59,124 nt of DNA from Prochlorococcus sp. AG-402-K14 (GCA_003216815.1 QCIG01000010.1:1-59124), one strand, 5' to 3'; counted from the first letter of the stretch, positions 35,986 to 44,976 are shown. Notes: a model not told the origin generated them from the sequence alone. A program made the numbers and translations.

Positions 35986-36750
35986 ATGGCTGAGAAAAGA
36001 AGATTATTTATAAATCCAAATCGATTAAGTGATGAAATCGATTCAAATGGAGAGTTGATTTTGACCTCTGAGGAATCACATTATTTATCTAGGGTTATGA
36101 GGATGAGATCTGAAGATCTTTTAGAGGTCATTGATGGTAAAGGTCATCTTTGGAACGCAAAAATTGTTGAAAAAAAAACTATAAAACTTATCAATGGGTT
36201 TGATAAACCTCTTCAAGTCGTTTCAAGAAAGAGACCATTAATAGGTATAGCTGTAGTTATTCCTAAAAAGGGGTTTGAAAACTTTTTGCAAATGAGTTGT
36301 GAGATAGGAGTTGACATTATTCAACCATTGATTTCAAAACGTTCAGTAGTTAAAGAATGCAATAACGAAAAAATTATTAGGTATCAAAAAATTATTCATG
36401 AAGCCGTTGAGCAATCTGAAAGACTCTGGAGTCCAGAACTAATGCAGGCATTGACATTTTTTAATTGGATAAATGATTTGCCTTCCGAAGCTCAGATCGG
36501 ATTTGCCACAACGCGCATTGAAGATTTGCCAGATTGTGTGAATTGGTTAGAAGAAACACCCCATAAAGTCAATCAAGTTTGGGTAGTAGTTGGCCCAGAG
36601 GGAGGCTGGAATAAAGATGAAGAGGCATTAGCTTTTGACTCTGGCTTATCTGGGTTGTCTATGGGAGAAACTATTTTGAGGACATCAACAGCTGCCGTAA
36701 GTGCCTGTCAGCTAATGATTTCATGGAGAAGACTTAAATCATCCCTTTAA
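35986..36750 (+). CDS. rsmE: 16S rRNA m3U1498 methyltransferase
   Basis: 254 aa SPOUT-fold methyltransferase. The N-terminal PUA-like part (RRLFINPNRL, ESHYLSRVMRMR) is followed by the trefoil-knot signatures VVVGPEGGWNKDEEAL and LSMGETILRTSTAAVSA that bind SAM, and 'EAVEQSERLW' is the family ribosomal contact region. It methylates N3 of U1498 in 16S rRNA of assembled 30S subunits. It follows DUF3531 by 6 bp. The C-terminus ends ISWRRLKSSL, normal length. Confidence 0.95.
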   Translation: MAEKRRLFINPNRLSDEIDSNGELILTSEESHYLSRVMRMRSEDLLEVIDGKGHLWNAKIVEKKTIKLINGFDKPLQVVSRKRPLIGIAVVIPKKGFENFLQMSCEIGVDIIQPLISKRSVVKECNNEKIIRYQKIIHEAVEQSERLWSPELMQALTFFNWINDLPSEAQIGFATTRIEDLPDCVNWLEETPHKVNQVWVVVGPEGGWNKDEEALAFDSGLSGLSMGETILRTSTAAVSACQLMISWRRLKSSL

Positions 36751-36813
36751 GATTGAATATTTTTGATCATAAAACCGTCTATTGTTTAGAAACAGGCATG
36801 CTGATTAGAAACG

Positions 36814-37557
36814 ATGGTTAACTTCTCTTTTATTAGTGGTATTTGGATTAATGCTTTTTTGATTAATTTCTTGTTGATATTTTTGGGACATAGGCTTCCA
36901 TTTTTAACTAAGAAAGGTTGGATTCATGCTGGAATACTTGGAACACTTTTATTAGGATCTATTGGTTGGAATGGTTGGATATCAGTTTGTGTATATCTCT
37001 TGTTAGGAACTTTAGTTACAAAAATTGGATACAAAAATAAGGCTTCCCGAGGGATTGCTGAAGCCAGAGGTGGTCAACGTGGCCCTGAAAATGTATGGGG
37101 ATCTGCAGCAACAGGTTGCTCACTCGCTTTATTAAGTTGTCTTTGGCCAAATTTTTTAGATTTATTCATGGTGGGTTTTGCTTCCAGTTTTAGTGCAAAA
37201 CTTTCCGATACTTTTTCAAGTGAAATTGGCAAAAGATTTGGTAAAAGAACTTTTCTAATTACTACTTTAAAGACAGTATCACCAGGAACAGAGGGGGCAA
37301 TAAGTATCGAAGGTTCGATGGCTGGTTTGTTAGGAAGTTTTATCATGACTGTTTTTATGCTTAATCTATCGATCATTTCTGGAATAACTGTTGCTTTTAT
37401 AGTCTTCTTATCTGGCTATTTAGCAACTTTTTTGGAAAGTTATATTGGAGCAGTGGTGCAAAATAAGATTGATTGGATGACTAATGAATTAGTTAACTCT
37501 ATCCAGACATCTATAGCCGCTATTATTTCTATCTTTTTATATTTGAATTTTGTTTAA
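36814..37557 (+). CDS. DUF92 (TIGR00297) membrane protein, phytyl-phosphate kinase candidate
   Basis: 247 aa with about six membrane helices. The family's diagnostic stretches are present: ASRGIAEARGGQRGPENVWGSAA in the first loop, 'FASSFSAKLSDTFSSEIGKRFGKRTFLIT' and 'VSPGTEGAISIEGSMAGLLGS'. The family includes plant VTE6, which phosphorylates phytyl phosphate for tocopherol and phylloquinone synthesis, so this protein may salvage phytol released from chlorophyll. That role is by homology only. The gene stands 63 bp after rsmE on the same strand and converges on the SGNH hydrolase gene at 4 bp. Confidence 0.82.
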   Translation: MVNFSFISGIWINAFLINFLLIFLGHRLPFLTKKGWIHAGILGTLLLGSIGWNGWISVCVYLLLGTLVTKIGYKNKASRGIAEARGGQRGPENVWGSAATGCSLALLSCLWPNFLDLFMVGFASSFSAKLSDTFSSEIGKRFGKRTFLITTLKTVSPGTEGAISIEGSMAGLLGSFIMTVFMLNLSIISGITVAFIVFLSGYLATFLESYIGAVVQNKIDWMTNELVNSIQTSIAAIISIFLYLNFV

Positions 37558-37561
37558 ATAT

Positions 37562-38209
37562 TTAGTTTAAATCAGCCCAATTCTTTAATGCTGACCATTC
37601 ACTAATTTGTTCATAAATCCACTTATGACCGTCAGTATTAAGATGTATTCCGTCTGATGAGAGTAATTCTTTAAATGATAATAAGTTGATCATTTTTTCA
37701 TGGATAGATAAAAACGGGACATTTAATTCTAAGCAAGTTTCTTCAATTCTATTTTCATATTTAGAACAAGCTTGATTTGAATACCAAAGACATTCTGCAA
37801 AAGGCATTGAGTCTTCATTAACAGGTGTTAATCCAAGAACCATGATATGTACTTCATTCTTAATTTCGTTTACTAATTGTTTTAAACCAAATTTAAAAGC
37901 ATCTTCGGAAAGTTGGGGCCTGCCATCTTTTCTTCCAATTCTAGCTGTATCATTTAATCCAATTGATAGCAAAATACCTTCAGGAACTTTTCTCCTTAAC
38001 TCGCCCCTTGTTGCCCACTCATTCTTATATCTTATAGCAACTTTCTCTAATCCATCTCCTCTTACTCCAAGAGAATAAATGATAGGTGCACCATCTAAAT
38101 TTAACCATTTTTTTCTTAATCTCTCAGACCATCCCCCTCCCTCTAGATCTCCCCATCCGTAAACCCCACTATCTCCAATTATAATTAATTTTTTCTGATA
38201 TTTATTCAT
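37562..38209 (-). CDS. SGNH/GDSL-family hydrolase
   Basis: 215 aa. Block I is IIGDSGVYGWGDLEGGGW (catalytic Ser), block II the Gly in 'LGVRGDGLE', block III SIGLNDTAR (the Asn of GxND), and block V the DGIHLNTDGH (Asp/His). No signal peptide is seen, so it is probably cytosolic or exported by another route. Substrate unknown; members cleave acyl esters or acetylated sugars. It converges on DUF92 and lies 24 bp upstream, in transcription order after phnE, on the same strand as the phn operon. Confidence 0.88.
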   Translation of the reverse strand: MNKYQKKLIIIGDSGVYGWGDLEGGGWSERLRKKWLNLDGAPIIYSLGVRGDGLEKVAIRYKNEWATRGELRRKVPEGILLSIGLNDTARIGRKDGRPQLSEDAFKFGLKQLVNEIKNEVHIMVLGLTPVNEDSMPFAECLWYSNQACSKYENRIEETCLELNVPFLSIHEKMINLLSFKELLSSDGIHLNTDGHKWIYEQISEWSALKNWADLN

Positions 38210-38233
38210 AAGTCGATGTGTTGAATAAAATAA

Positions 38234-39784
38234 CTAACTAATGAAATTGTTGGTTGAATTCTTTAACCAATAATTTTGAGAAATGTTAAATAAAAATTCT
38301 CCTGACATTGTTAATAAAGAGAAAGAAGCAGTTATTATCATGACTTGTGCCCAATCGAATGAGCTTAGTGATTCCTGTAATTGCCACCCTAATCCTACTC
38401 CTCCGACTGCACCTATAAATGCTGTTTCCTTTAGGATTACGTCACTTCTATATGCTCCATAAGCTAAGTAACTATTACTTTGGGGGGCTAATATTCCATA
38501 AAGTGTTGCTGATTTCTTGCTTGAACCATTGCTTTTAATTGCTCGATAAATACTTTTTTCTTGATTTAGTATGTTATCTGTGAGTAATCTTCCCATGACA
38601 CCCATATGTGTAATTCCTAGTGATAATGCTGCTACAGATATATTAGGATTAGTAAAAAGAAGAATAAGTATAGTGGTCAATGGAGGAGGGATCAATCTAA
38701 AGAAGATCCAAATAAGATTTTGAACTTTTAGAGGGAATTTACCTGGGAATAATACTAGTAAAAGTGGAGGGGTCCCTATTGCAATCCCAGACGCGAAAAA
38801 AGTTATTAAAATTGTTGTAATGATTAGTTTAAAAAGAGGTAAGGTATTAAATCCATTTCTTATATCTACGAATGAAGGTAAATTTAAATACGAAAAGCTT
38901 AATGGAGTAAATATCTCAAAATTTAGATTATAAAGCCAACTAATGCCTAACGATATAGATAGTGAAAATATTGAGATTGAAATTAAGAAAGAATTTTTCA
39001 AACTAATATTTTCAGATAAATAACTTCTTAAATATCTTATAAATTTCTCTAATAAAATCATAACTAACCAAAGCATCCACAAAGAAGTCCACATTTCATT
39101 GAACTCAAAGGATTTTAAAGTTAAATATAGTTCTGTTCCTATACCTCCTAATCCAAATATTCCAAGTAATGTTACACCTCTAATTGCACATTCAAATCTG
39201 TAACTTCCATATGTAGATACGATAGGTATTAACTTTGGTAGTAAAATAGTTATAAATGAGCTCATAAAATTAGATCCGGTTTTCTTAATTGCTATTAGAG
39301 GTTGTATGTCAAAACTATCTAGTTGCTCTGAAATTACTCTTGCTGTTAAGGCTGAATAGGGAATGACTATAGATATAATTGCCACCCAAATATTTAAACC
39401 TAAAATTTGTATTAATAGCAGGCCCCAGACTACTTCATGTATTGATCTTGGAATTGCTAATGAGTATTTTATGAATCTGCCTAAATAAGAAAATTTAGGA
39501 ATACTTTTCCAAAATAAATCTGTAGATAGTATACCTAAAAGAATTCCAATAAGCATACTTATAACCCAGCTAGTTAAAGCAGTAGCAATTGTTATTTGAA
39601 GTCCTTCCCATGCGCCTTTAACTACTTCTTGATTTAACGAAGGTTTTATTGCTGAGCTTATGAATAGAAATATGATATTTAGACCCCCAATATGAAATCC
39701 TTTGATGATTTCTATTAGAATTGGAATGTAAGCTATTGATGGGATTATTGTTAATAAAGTTGATACTGGTTTTATTAATTTCAT
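38234..39784 (-). CDS. phnE: Phosphonate-type ABC permease, two fused permease domains
   Basis: 516 aa, about twice a normal PhnE. Two BPD_transp_1 permease units of about six helices each are joined: the first includes the EAA-like segment 'ISEQLDSFDIQPLIAIKKTGSN', the second 'GRLLTDNILNQEKSIYRAIKSNGSSKKSATLYG', and each ends with a 'GAVGGVGLG'/'GIFGLGGIG' loop. A single polypeptide therefore supplies both halves of the channel. It is the third gene of a phnD-phnC-phnE-type operon, 6 bp after phnC. Substrate could be phosphonate, phosphite or another oxyanion. Confidence 0.85.
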   Translation of the reverse strand: MKLIKPVSTLLTIIPSIAYIPILIEIIKGFHIGGLNIIFLFISSAIKPSLNQEVVKGAWEGLQITIATALTSWVISMLIGILLGILSTDLFWKSIPKFSYLGRFIKYSLAIPRSIHEVVWGLLLIQILGLNIWVAIISIVIPYSALTARVISEQLDSFDIQPLIAIKKTGSNFMSSFITILLPKLIPIVSTYGSYRFECAIRGVTLLGIFGLGGIGTELYLTLKSFEFNEMWTSLWMLWLVMILLEKFIRYLRSYLSENISLKNSFLISISIFSLSISLGISWLYNLNFEIFTPLSFSYLNLPSFVDIRNGFNTLPLFKLIITTILITFFASGIAIGTPPLLLVLFPGKFPLKVQNLIWIFFRLIPPPLTTILILLFTNPNISVAALSLGITHMGVMGRLLTDNILNQEKSIYRAIKSNGSSKKSATLYGILAPQSNSYLAYGAYRSDVILKETAFIGAVGGVGLGWQLQESLSSFDWAQVMIITASFSLLTMSGEFLFNISQNYWLKNSTNNFIS

Positions 39785-39790
39785 TATGAA

Positions 39791-40525
39791 TTAAAATAGC
39801 CAATCAAACTCTGATTTATTAATATTATGAATTTCTCTATCTATTACAATCTCTCCATCCTTTAACCCAATAACTCTATTGAACTTATTTATTAAATTTA
39901 TTTGGTGAAGACTTATAAGTATGGTCTCAGGGATTTTAATTCTAAGATAATTTTTTTGATTAATAAATAAATTTAAGATATTTTTTGATAATAGAGGGTC
40001 TAAATTTGAGAAAGGTTCGTCTGCAAGAAGAATCTCTGGCTCTTGTCTTAAAAGACGTGCAATGGCTATTCTTTTTTTTTGCCCACCAGAAAGTTTATTT
40101 ATATAAGAATAAATAGTCTTTTTAGGCAGAGAGACTGCTGCTAGGCATTCTTGGCATAAACCTTTATCTAAGACTCCGAGGAGATTTTTTAAAGCCCATA
40201 TGAAATTGTGTTTACCTAGTGCGCCACAGTTTATATTCTGAGCGACATTTAGCTCTTCTATCAAAGATAAATCCTGCCATATAGTTCCTATTTTTGACGA
40301 CTCAATATTTGAAATATTATTAATGTGAGAACCTTTCCATATTACCTCCCCTTCGCTTGGGATTAGTGATCCATTCGCGATCGAGATTAATGTACTTTTG
40401 CCAGAGCCACTCTTGCCAATAAGCGCTATCTTCTCACCTTGATTTATTGTTAAATTAATATCTTTTACTCTAATACTTTCTTTACTGCGATGGCTTATAT
40501 TCTTTAATTCTAGTAACTTAGTCAC
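39791..40525 (-). CDS. phnC: Phosphonate-type ABC transporter ATP-binding protein
   Basis: 244 aa. Walker A GKSGSGKST is at residues 37-45, the Q-loop is TIWQDLSLIEEL, the signature LSGGQKKRIAIARLL, and Walker B EILLADEPFSNLDP. Its 5' end overlaps phnD by 4 bp and phnE follows after 6 bp, so the three proteins are made together. The N-terminus (LLELKNISHRSKES) and 'NVAQNINCGALG' resemble PhnC. It energises import by hydrolysing ATP. Confidence 0.88.
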   Translation of the reverse strand: MTKLLELKNISHRSKESIRVKDINLTINQGEKIALIGKSGSGKSTLISIANGSLIPSEGEVIWKGSHINNISNIESSKIGTIWQDLSLIEELNVAQNINCGALGKHNFIWALKNLLGVLDKGLCQECLAAVSLPKKTIYSYINKLSGGQKKRIAIARLLRQEPEILLADEPFSNLDPLLSKNILNLFINQKNYLRIKIPETILISLHQINLINKFNRVIGLKDGEIVIDREIHNINKSEFDWLF

Positions 40526-41433
40526 TTAATCTTTCCAATTTTTCTACCTACCTTTTCTATTTTATTATAATTCTCGTTTTTTGATATTATAAATTTTTTT
40601 GCGCTAAATAATTTGAGAATTTGTTTTTGTTTTTTTGACTTTTCATTAAAACGTAAAAATACATTTGTAAGCTCTTTCGTAAAACCTTTCTTGAACTTTT
40701 TATCTAGGTTTCCTTTAGCAAGCCAATGATAATTATGATAAGAAGGAGTCTTCCAAATCACAAAGACTTTTGAGGGGTCCACGCGTCCTCTCTCAAGATT
40801 CCTCTTCCATACTTCTTCGCTAAGAGCACCTGCCTCATATGAACCACTTTGCACAAGCATTAATGTTGAATCGTGGCTACCACTAAAGCCTGGTCTTGCA
40901 CCTTTGAAATCTTTAAGTTGAACACCTGCTTTGTTTAAAAAATACTGTGGCATCAATCTTCCTGATGTTGAACTTTCAGAGCCAAAAGTAAAACGCTTGC
41001 CTTTTAGTGTTTTTAAGTCATTTATGTTATTTATTTTTTGGATTGAACTTTTCTTGTTTGCAATAAAAACACTATGGAATTTTTCATCAATATCTCTTTG
41101 TGCTATTACCTTGGATCCTTTGCGTTGAAGTCTTGCTTGTACACCCGTTAAAGCACCGAACCATACTAAATCTAAATTCCCGGTCCTAAAAGCTGTTACA
41201 GCTGCAGGATAATTAGTAACTGGTATATAACGGACTTGAACATTGAGCTGCTCGCTTAATTCAGAGGATAATACTTTATATAGACGATTCAGGTGCTCTG
41301 GGTTTTGATCTGGTATCGCCCCAATGCGAAGTATTTCCTCTGCTTTTATTGAACCAATATTAGATAAATTAAATATTGATAAAAGAGCAATAGTTGTTTT
41401 CGTGAACTTGATTGATCTTGGAGCTTGATTCAT
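40522..41433 (-). CDS. phnD: PhnD-like periplasmic substrate-binding protein
   Basis: 303 aa. A signal peptide (KTTIALLSIFNLSNIGSIKA) is followed by the PhnD fold: IGAIPDQNPEHLNRLY, VRYIPVTNYPAAVTAFRTG, DLVWFGALTGVQARL, 'ESSTSGRLMPQYF' and 'SGSYEAGALSEEVW'. The start is an ATG at the edge of a 16-A tract. Typical PhnD binds phosphonates or phosphite. The first motifs also look like the branch annotated as putative selenate-binding proteins, so the ligand is open. It overlaps phnC and lies 20 bp downstream of an aminotransferase gene. Confidence 0.85.
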   Translation of the reverse strand: MNQAPRSIKFTKTTIALLSIFNLSNIGSIKAEEILRIGAIPDQNPEHLNRLYKVLSSELSEQLNVQVRYIPVTNYPAAVTAFRTGNLDLVWFGALTGVQARLQRKGSKVIAQRDIDEKFHSVFIANKKSSIQKINNINDLKTLKGKRFTFGSESSTSGRLMPQYFLNKAGVQLKDFKGARPGFSGSHDSTLMLVQSGSYEAGALSEEVWKRNLERGRVDPSKVFVIWKTPSYHNYHWLAKGNLDKKFKKGFTKELTNVFLRFNEKSKKQKQILKLFSAKKFIISKNENYNKIEKVGRKIGKIK

Positions 41434-41448
41434 TTTTTTTTTTTTTTT
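41433..41448 (-). repeat. 16-nt poly-A tract abutting the phnD start codon
   Basis: On the coding strand of phnD there are 16 consecutive A; the last is the A of ATG. The tract fills most of the 20-bp gap after the aminotransferase stop. No Shine-Dalgarno is visible, so the A tract itself may serve as an S1-type ribosome landing site. A tract of this length is prone to replication or RNA-polymerase slippage. Confidence 0.9.
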
Positions 41449-41453
41449 ATTAT

Positions 41454-42632
41454 TTAAAAATCATTTAATAGTTTTTCTAACCTATCAACTCCATCGTTGA
41501 TCATTTCATTTGAAGATGCATATGAGATTCTTATGCATTTGTCATCTCCGAAAGCAATCCCTGGAACTATTGCTAGGCCAACCTTTTCTAGTGCCAATTT
41601 ACAGAAACTTATTGAATCGATATCCTCTAGATTAATTTCTGGGAAAACATAGAAAGCTCCAGTAGGAGGGACAAAAGAAATATTTTTTATTTTTTTTAGT
41701 CTTTCTGTTATCAATAACCTCCTTTTGTTATAAATTTCTGCCATTTCATGAACGCAATCTTTTGAGCCCTGAAGTGCGGCAATAGCTCCTTTTTGAGCAA
41801 AACTGCATACATTGCTTGTACTTTGACTTTGTAAAGCAATGGCTTTCTTTATTACCTCTGTATTTCCTGTTAGGTATCCAATCCTCCAGCCAGTCATTGC
41901 CCAAGCCTTGGCAAAACCGTTGACTGTGAAAATTCTATTTTTTAAATCTGGTGCTATTTTTGCGAAACTGTGATGAACTTGATTTGGAGAAATAAGAAAT
42001 TCATAAATTTCATCACTCATTAAAAAAATTCTTGGATGTCTTCTTAAAAACTCAGAAATAGTTTTCATTTCTTGCTCGGTTAAAACGCAGCCTGTTGGAT
42101 TACTTGGAGAGTTGATAATTAATAACCTTGATTTTTCAGTTACGTTTTCTTCTAGAGAATTGATATCTATTTTGAAATTATCTTTAGTTGAAGATTTAAT
42201 TTTAATTGGCTTGGCACCAGCTAAAAGGGTTATCTCTGGATAACTAAGCCAATATGGTGCAGGTATGAGGACTTCATCTCCAGGATTTAAAACTACTTGA
42301 AATAAATTGTATATTGCTTGTTTCCCTCCATTTGTTACCAAAACATTGTCTGTTTTTGTGGGAACTTTATTAATATTTGATTGCTTTTGGGCAATGGCTT
42401 CTCTTAATTCAGGATCTCCAGCGGCAGGCCCGTAACGAGTTTTACCATCTTTTAATGCTTTTAGAGTTGCATCGATAATAAATTCAGGGGTATCGAAATC
42501 AGGTTCCCCTGCGCTTAAGCTGCAAATATTTTTACCCTCGGCTTTCAAAGCTTTTGCTTTTGCGCTGATCTCAAGAGTTAGAGAAGGTTGTATGGAGAGA
42601 GCTCTTCTAGATATCTGTGATTTGTCAGTCAT
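41454..42632 (-). CDS. Class I aminotransferase, aspartate/aromatic type
   Basis: 392 aa, fold type I PLP enzyme of the Ib aspartate aminotransferase group. The PLP lysine is Lys242 in NGFAKAWAMTGWRIGYL; 'SPSNPTG' and 'MSDEIYE' are the other cofactor motifs, and 'GEPDFDTP' the substrate region. The substrate is probably aspartate or prephenate-type amino acids. Because phnD starts 20 bp downstream on the same strand it may share the phn transcript; whether it acts on a phosphonate amine is speculation. Start ATG at 42632 faces a divergent VOC-like gene. Confidence 0.9.
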   Translation of the reverse strand: MTDKSQISRRALSIQPSLTLEISAKAKALKAEGKNICSLSAGEPDFDTPEFIIDATLKALKDGKTRYGPAAGDPELREAIAQKQSNINKVPTKTDNVLVTNGGKQAIYNLFQVVLNPGDEVLIPAPYWLSYPEITLLAGAKPIKIKSSTKDNFKIDINSLEENVTEKSRLLIINSPSNPTGCVLTEQEMKTISEFLRRHPRIFLMSDEIYEFLISPNQVHHSFAKIAPDLKNRIFTVNGFAKAWAMTGWRIGYLTGNTEVIKKAIALQSQSTSNVCSFAQKGAIAALQGSKDCVHEMAEIYNKRRLLITERLKKIKNISFVPPTGAFYVFPEINLEDIDSISFCKLALEKVGLAIVPGIAFGDDKCIRISYASSNEMINDGVDRLEKLLNDF

Positions 42633-42723
42633 CTTCGAAGCATAACTTCAAAATGTTTTTGTTAGATTCACTTTTAAAGTGAATTCATCTAATTACAAAC
42701 TTACTACTTAATCAGATACTTGC

Positions 42724-43137
42724 ATGCCTTTGATGAACATAAACTTTGTAATTGCTTCTGAAAACCCTAAAGAATTGTCTGGATTTTATGCCAAAATCAA
42801 CTCTGATAAGGCAAGCAAAGGTTTAAATGCCACCCATTATTTTATTTCGTTAAGCAATCGATCCAAAATACATTTTTATCGGCCTAATGAAAATCACGAA
42901 TGGCAAAGGAAAGGAAACTCAACCTCATTGTGTTTTCAACGTGAACCTTGTGAAGAACCATCAAAAATCATCAAAAGCTGGATATCTGAGATATTGAAAA
43001 TAGGAGGTAGTGCAATGGGAATTCCAAAATTGGCAAACTTTGGTTCTGAGCAATGGATGCTTGATCCAGAAGGTAATCAATTTTTAATTTTGGTGCCCTA
43101 TCTTTTAAAAGGGTCAGATAAGGCAGCTTTAATATGA
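42724..43137 (+). CDS. Glyoxalase/VOC-superfamily-like protein
   Basis: 137 aa. The pattern INFVIASENPKELSGFYAKI at the start and 'QWMLDPEGNQFLILVP' at the end is that of a single VOC (glyoxalase/bleomycin-resistance) domain, where a metal-binding pair usually sits near the first helix and the last strand. Not all metal ligands are evident, so it may be a binding protein rather than an enzyme. Its TGA overlaps the start of the uracil-DNA glycosylase gene by 4 bp, which suggests coupling. Substrate unknown. Confidence 0.72.
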   Translation: MPLMNINFVIASENPKELSGFYAKINSDKASKGLNATHYFISLSNRSKIHFYRPNENHEWQRKGNSTSLCFQREPCEEPSKIIKSWISEILKIGGSAMGIPKLANFGSEQWMLDPEGNQFLILVPYLLKGSDKAALI

Positions 43138-43703
43138 TCCCCAAAAACATCCCCTGTGATGAAGACGTTCCTAAAGTTCCTGATTTAAGCAATTCCATAA
43201 ACAAAATCGTTGTATCAAGGGGTAACCCTTTCGCTAAGTTAATGATTATTGGAGAAGCTCCAGGAGCAAAGGAGGAGGAGATAGGTGAGCCTTTTGTAGG
43301 AAGGTCTGGAAAATTACTTGATCAATTGCTTCAAAATGCGGCTATTGATACTATTCAAGATGTTTATTTTTGCAACGTGGTCAAATGTAGACCTCCAGAA
43401 AATAGACGCCCAACAAAGGCTGAAATTCAAGAAAATCTTCCCTGGTTGTATCAACAAATCAAACTTGTAAATCCAGAAATTATAGTTCTTGTTGGTGCTA
43501 CAGCATTAGAAGCAATTTTGGAAAATACGTCCCCAATAAGCATTCTCAGGGGTAAATGGATTAATTGGGATGGAAGACTTGTTATGCCTATTTTTCATCC
43601 AGCTTATTTACTTAGAAATCAATCAAAAGAAGAAGGAACTCCAATGAGTTTAACCAAATTGGATTTTTTAAAAATCAAAGAAAAAATTGATACTTTAAAA
43701 TAG
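43134..43703 (+). CDS. Family 4-like uracil-DNA glycosylase lacking Fe-S ligands
   Basis: 189 aa. The UDG family 4 signatures are clear: GEAPGAKEEEIGEPFVGRSG (residues 41-60), NVVKCRPPENRRPT (81-94), and 'IFHPAYLLRNQ' near 158. They excise uracil from DNA. The Fe-S cluster of typical members uses an N-terminal CxxC, the Cys of VVKCRPP and a Cys about 16 residues on in 'E...C.P(W/Y)L'. Here the N-terminus has only Cys8, Cys85 is present, and the last site reads EIQENLPWL (Asn). So the [4Fe-4S] cluster is almost certainly lost. It is coupled to a VOC-like gene, with ispG 49 bp downstream. Confidence 0.85.
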   Translation: MIPKNIPCDEDVPKVPDLSNSINKIVVSRGNPFAKLMIIGEAPGAKEEEIGEPFVGRSGKLLDQLLQNAAIDTIQDVYFCNVVKCRPPENRRPTKAEIQENLPWLYQQIKLVNPEIIVLVGATALEAILENTSPISILRGKWINWDGRLVMPIFHPAYLLRNQSKEEGTPMSLTKLDFLKIKEKIDTLK

Positions 43704-43752
43704 CCCTCGAATATGTCATTGTTGTTTATTAAAGAGGCTCAATTGTTAACTC

Positions 43753-44976
43753 ATGATTGCGACCCTGGAAAAAGATAAGAAAGAAAATAATGTTTCACAG
43801 CGTTATGGCACCAGAATTATTCGTAGAGATACTAGAGTTGTAATGGTTGGAGATATTGGTATCGGAGGAGATAACCCAGTGCGTGTTCAGTCAATGATTA
43901 ATGAAGATACGATGGATATTGAGGGTTCAACGGCCGCAATAAGGAGATTACATGAAGTTGGATGTGAGATTGTCAGATTAACAGTTCCAACTCTTGCAAG
44001 TGCAAAAGCTGTGGGGGAAATCAAGAAACTTCTAGCTAGCACTTATAAACCAGTTCCTTTGGTAGCGGATGTTCACCATAATGGAATGAAAATAGCTTTA
44101 GAAGTAGCCAAGCATGTAGATAAAGTTCGTATTAACCCTGGATTATTCGTTTTTGAAAAACCTGATCCGAATAGAACTGAATTTACTCAAGATGAAATTG
44201 ATGTTATCAAACAGAAAATTATTCAAAAATTCGAACCGATTGTTAATACTTTAAAAGAGCAAGATAAGGCACTCAGAATAGGAGTCAACCATGGATCTTT
44301 GTCAGAGAGAATGTTATTTGCTTATGGAGATACTCCCTTCGGAATGGTTGAATCAGCAATGGAATTTATACGAATATGTCATTCGTTAGATTTTCACAAT
44401 ATTGTAATTTCGATGAAGGCTTCTCGAGCTCCAGTGATGCTTGCTGCTTATAGAATGATGGCTGACACAATGGATAAAGAGGGATTTAATTATCCATTGC
44501 ATTTGGGCGTGACTGAAGCAGGAGATGGGGATTATGGAAGAATTAAAAGTACCGTAGGTATAGGTACATTATTATCTGAAGGAATTGGAGATACCATAAG
44601 AGTTTCTTTAACAGAGGCACCTGAAAAAGAAATACCAGTTGCATATTCAATTTTACAAGCGGTTGGCTTAAGAAAAACTATGGTCGAATATATTAGTTGT
44701 CCAAGTTGTGGAAGAACTTTATTTAATCTAGAGGAAGTTGTAGCAAAAGTTAGAGACGCTACCCAACATTTAACGGGCCTAGATATTGCAGTAATGGGTT
44801 GTATTGTTAACGGGCCTGGGGAGATGGCAGATGCTGATTATGGTTATGTAGGTAAAGGCGTAGGAACTATTGCTCTTTATAGAAATAGAGATGAAATTAA
44901 GAGGGTCCCTGAAGATGAAGGTGTTCAGGCATTAATTGATTTAATTAAAGAGGATGGTAAATGGGTAGATCCATAA
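43753..44976 (+). CDS. ispG: 4-hydroxy-3-methylbut-2-enyl diphosphate synthase
   Basis: 407 aa, the two-domain bacterial IspG/GcpE without the plant insert. The N-terminal TIM barrel ([24 protein letters not shown]-type '[13 protein letters not shown]', 'VRINPG') and the C-terminal Fe-S motifs ([10 protein letters not shown] and [12 protein letters not shown]) are present. It catalyses the penultimate MEP-pathway step, making HMBPP for carotenoids, chlorophyll phytyl and quinone tails. It stands in a rightward run after the UDG gene. The lycopene cyclase elsewhere in this window depends on its products. Confidence 0.96.
   Translation: MIATLEKDKKENNVSQRYGTRIIRRDTRVVMVGDIGIGGDNPVRVQSMINEDTMDIEGSTAAIRRLHEVGCEIVRLTVPTLASAKAVGEIKKLLASTYKPVPLVADVHHNGMKIALEVAKHVDKVRINPGLFVFEKPDPNRTEFTQDEIDVIKQKIIQKFEPIVNTLKEQDKALRIGVNHGSLSERMLFAYGDTPFGMVESAMEFIRICHSLDFHNIVISMKASRAPVMLAAYRMMADTMDKEGFNYPLHLGVTEAGDGDYGRIKSTVGIGTLLSEGIGDTIRVSLTEAPEKEIPVAYSILQAVGLRKTMVEYISCPSCGRTLFNLEEVVAKVRDATQHLTGLDIAVMGCIVNGPGEMADADYGYVGKGVGTIALYRNRDEIKRVPEDEGVQALIDLIKEDGKWVDP

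Noticed and set aside
39618-39803. A minus-strand frame overlapping the phnE start
   Set aside because: It is a +1/-1 shadow of phnE; the phnC-phnE spacing and permease sequence fix the real frame.
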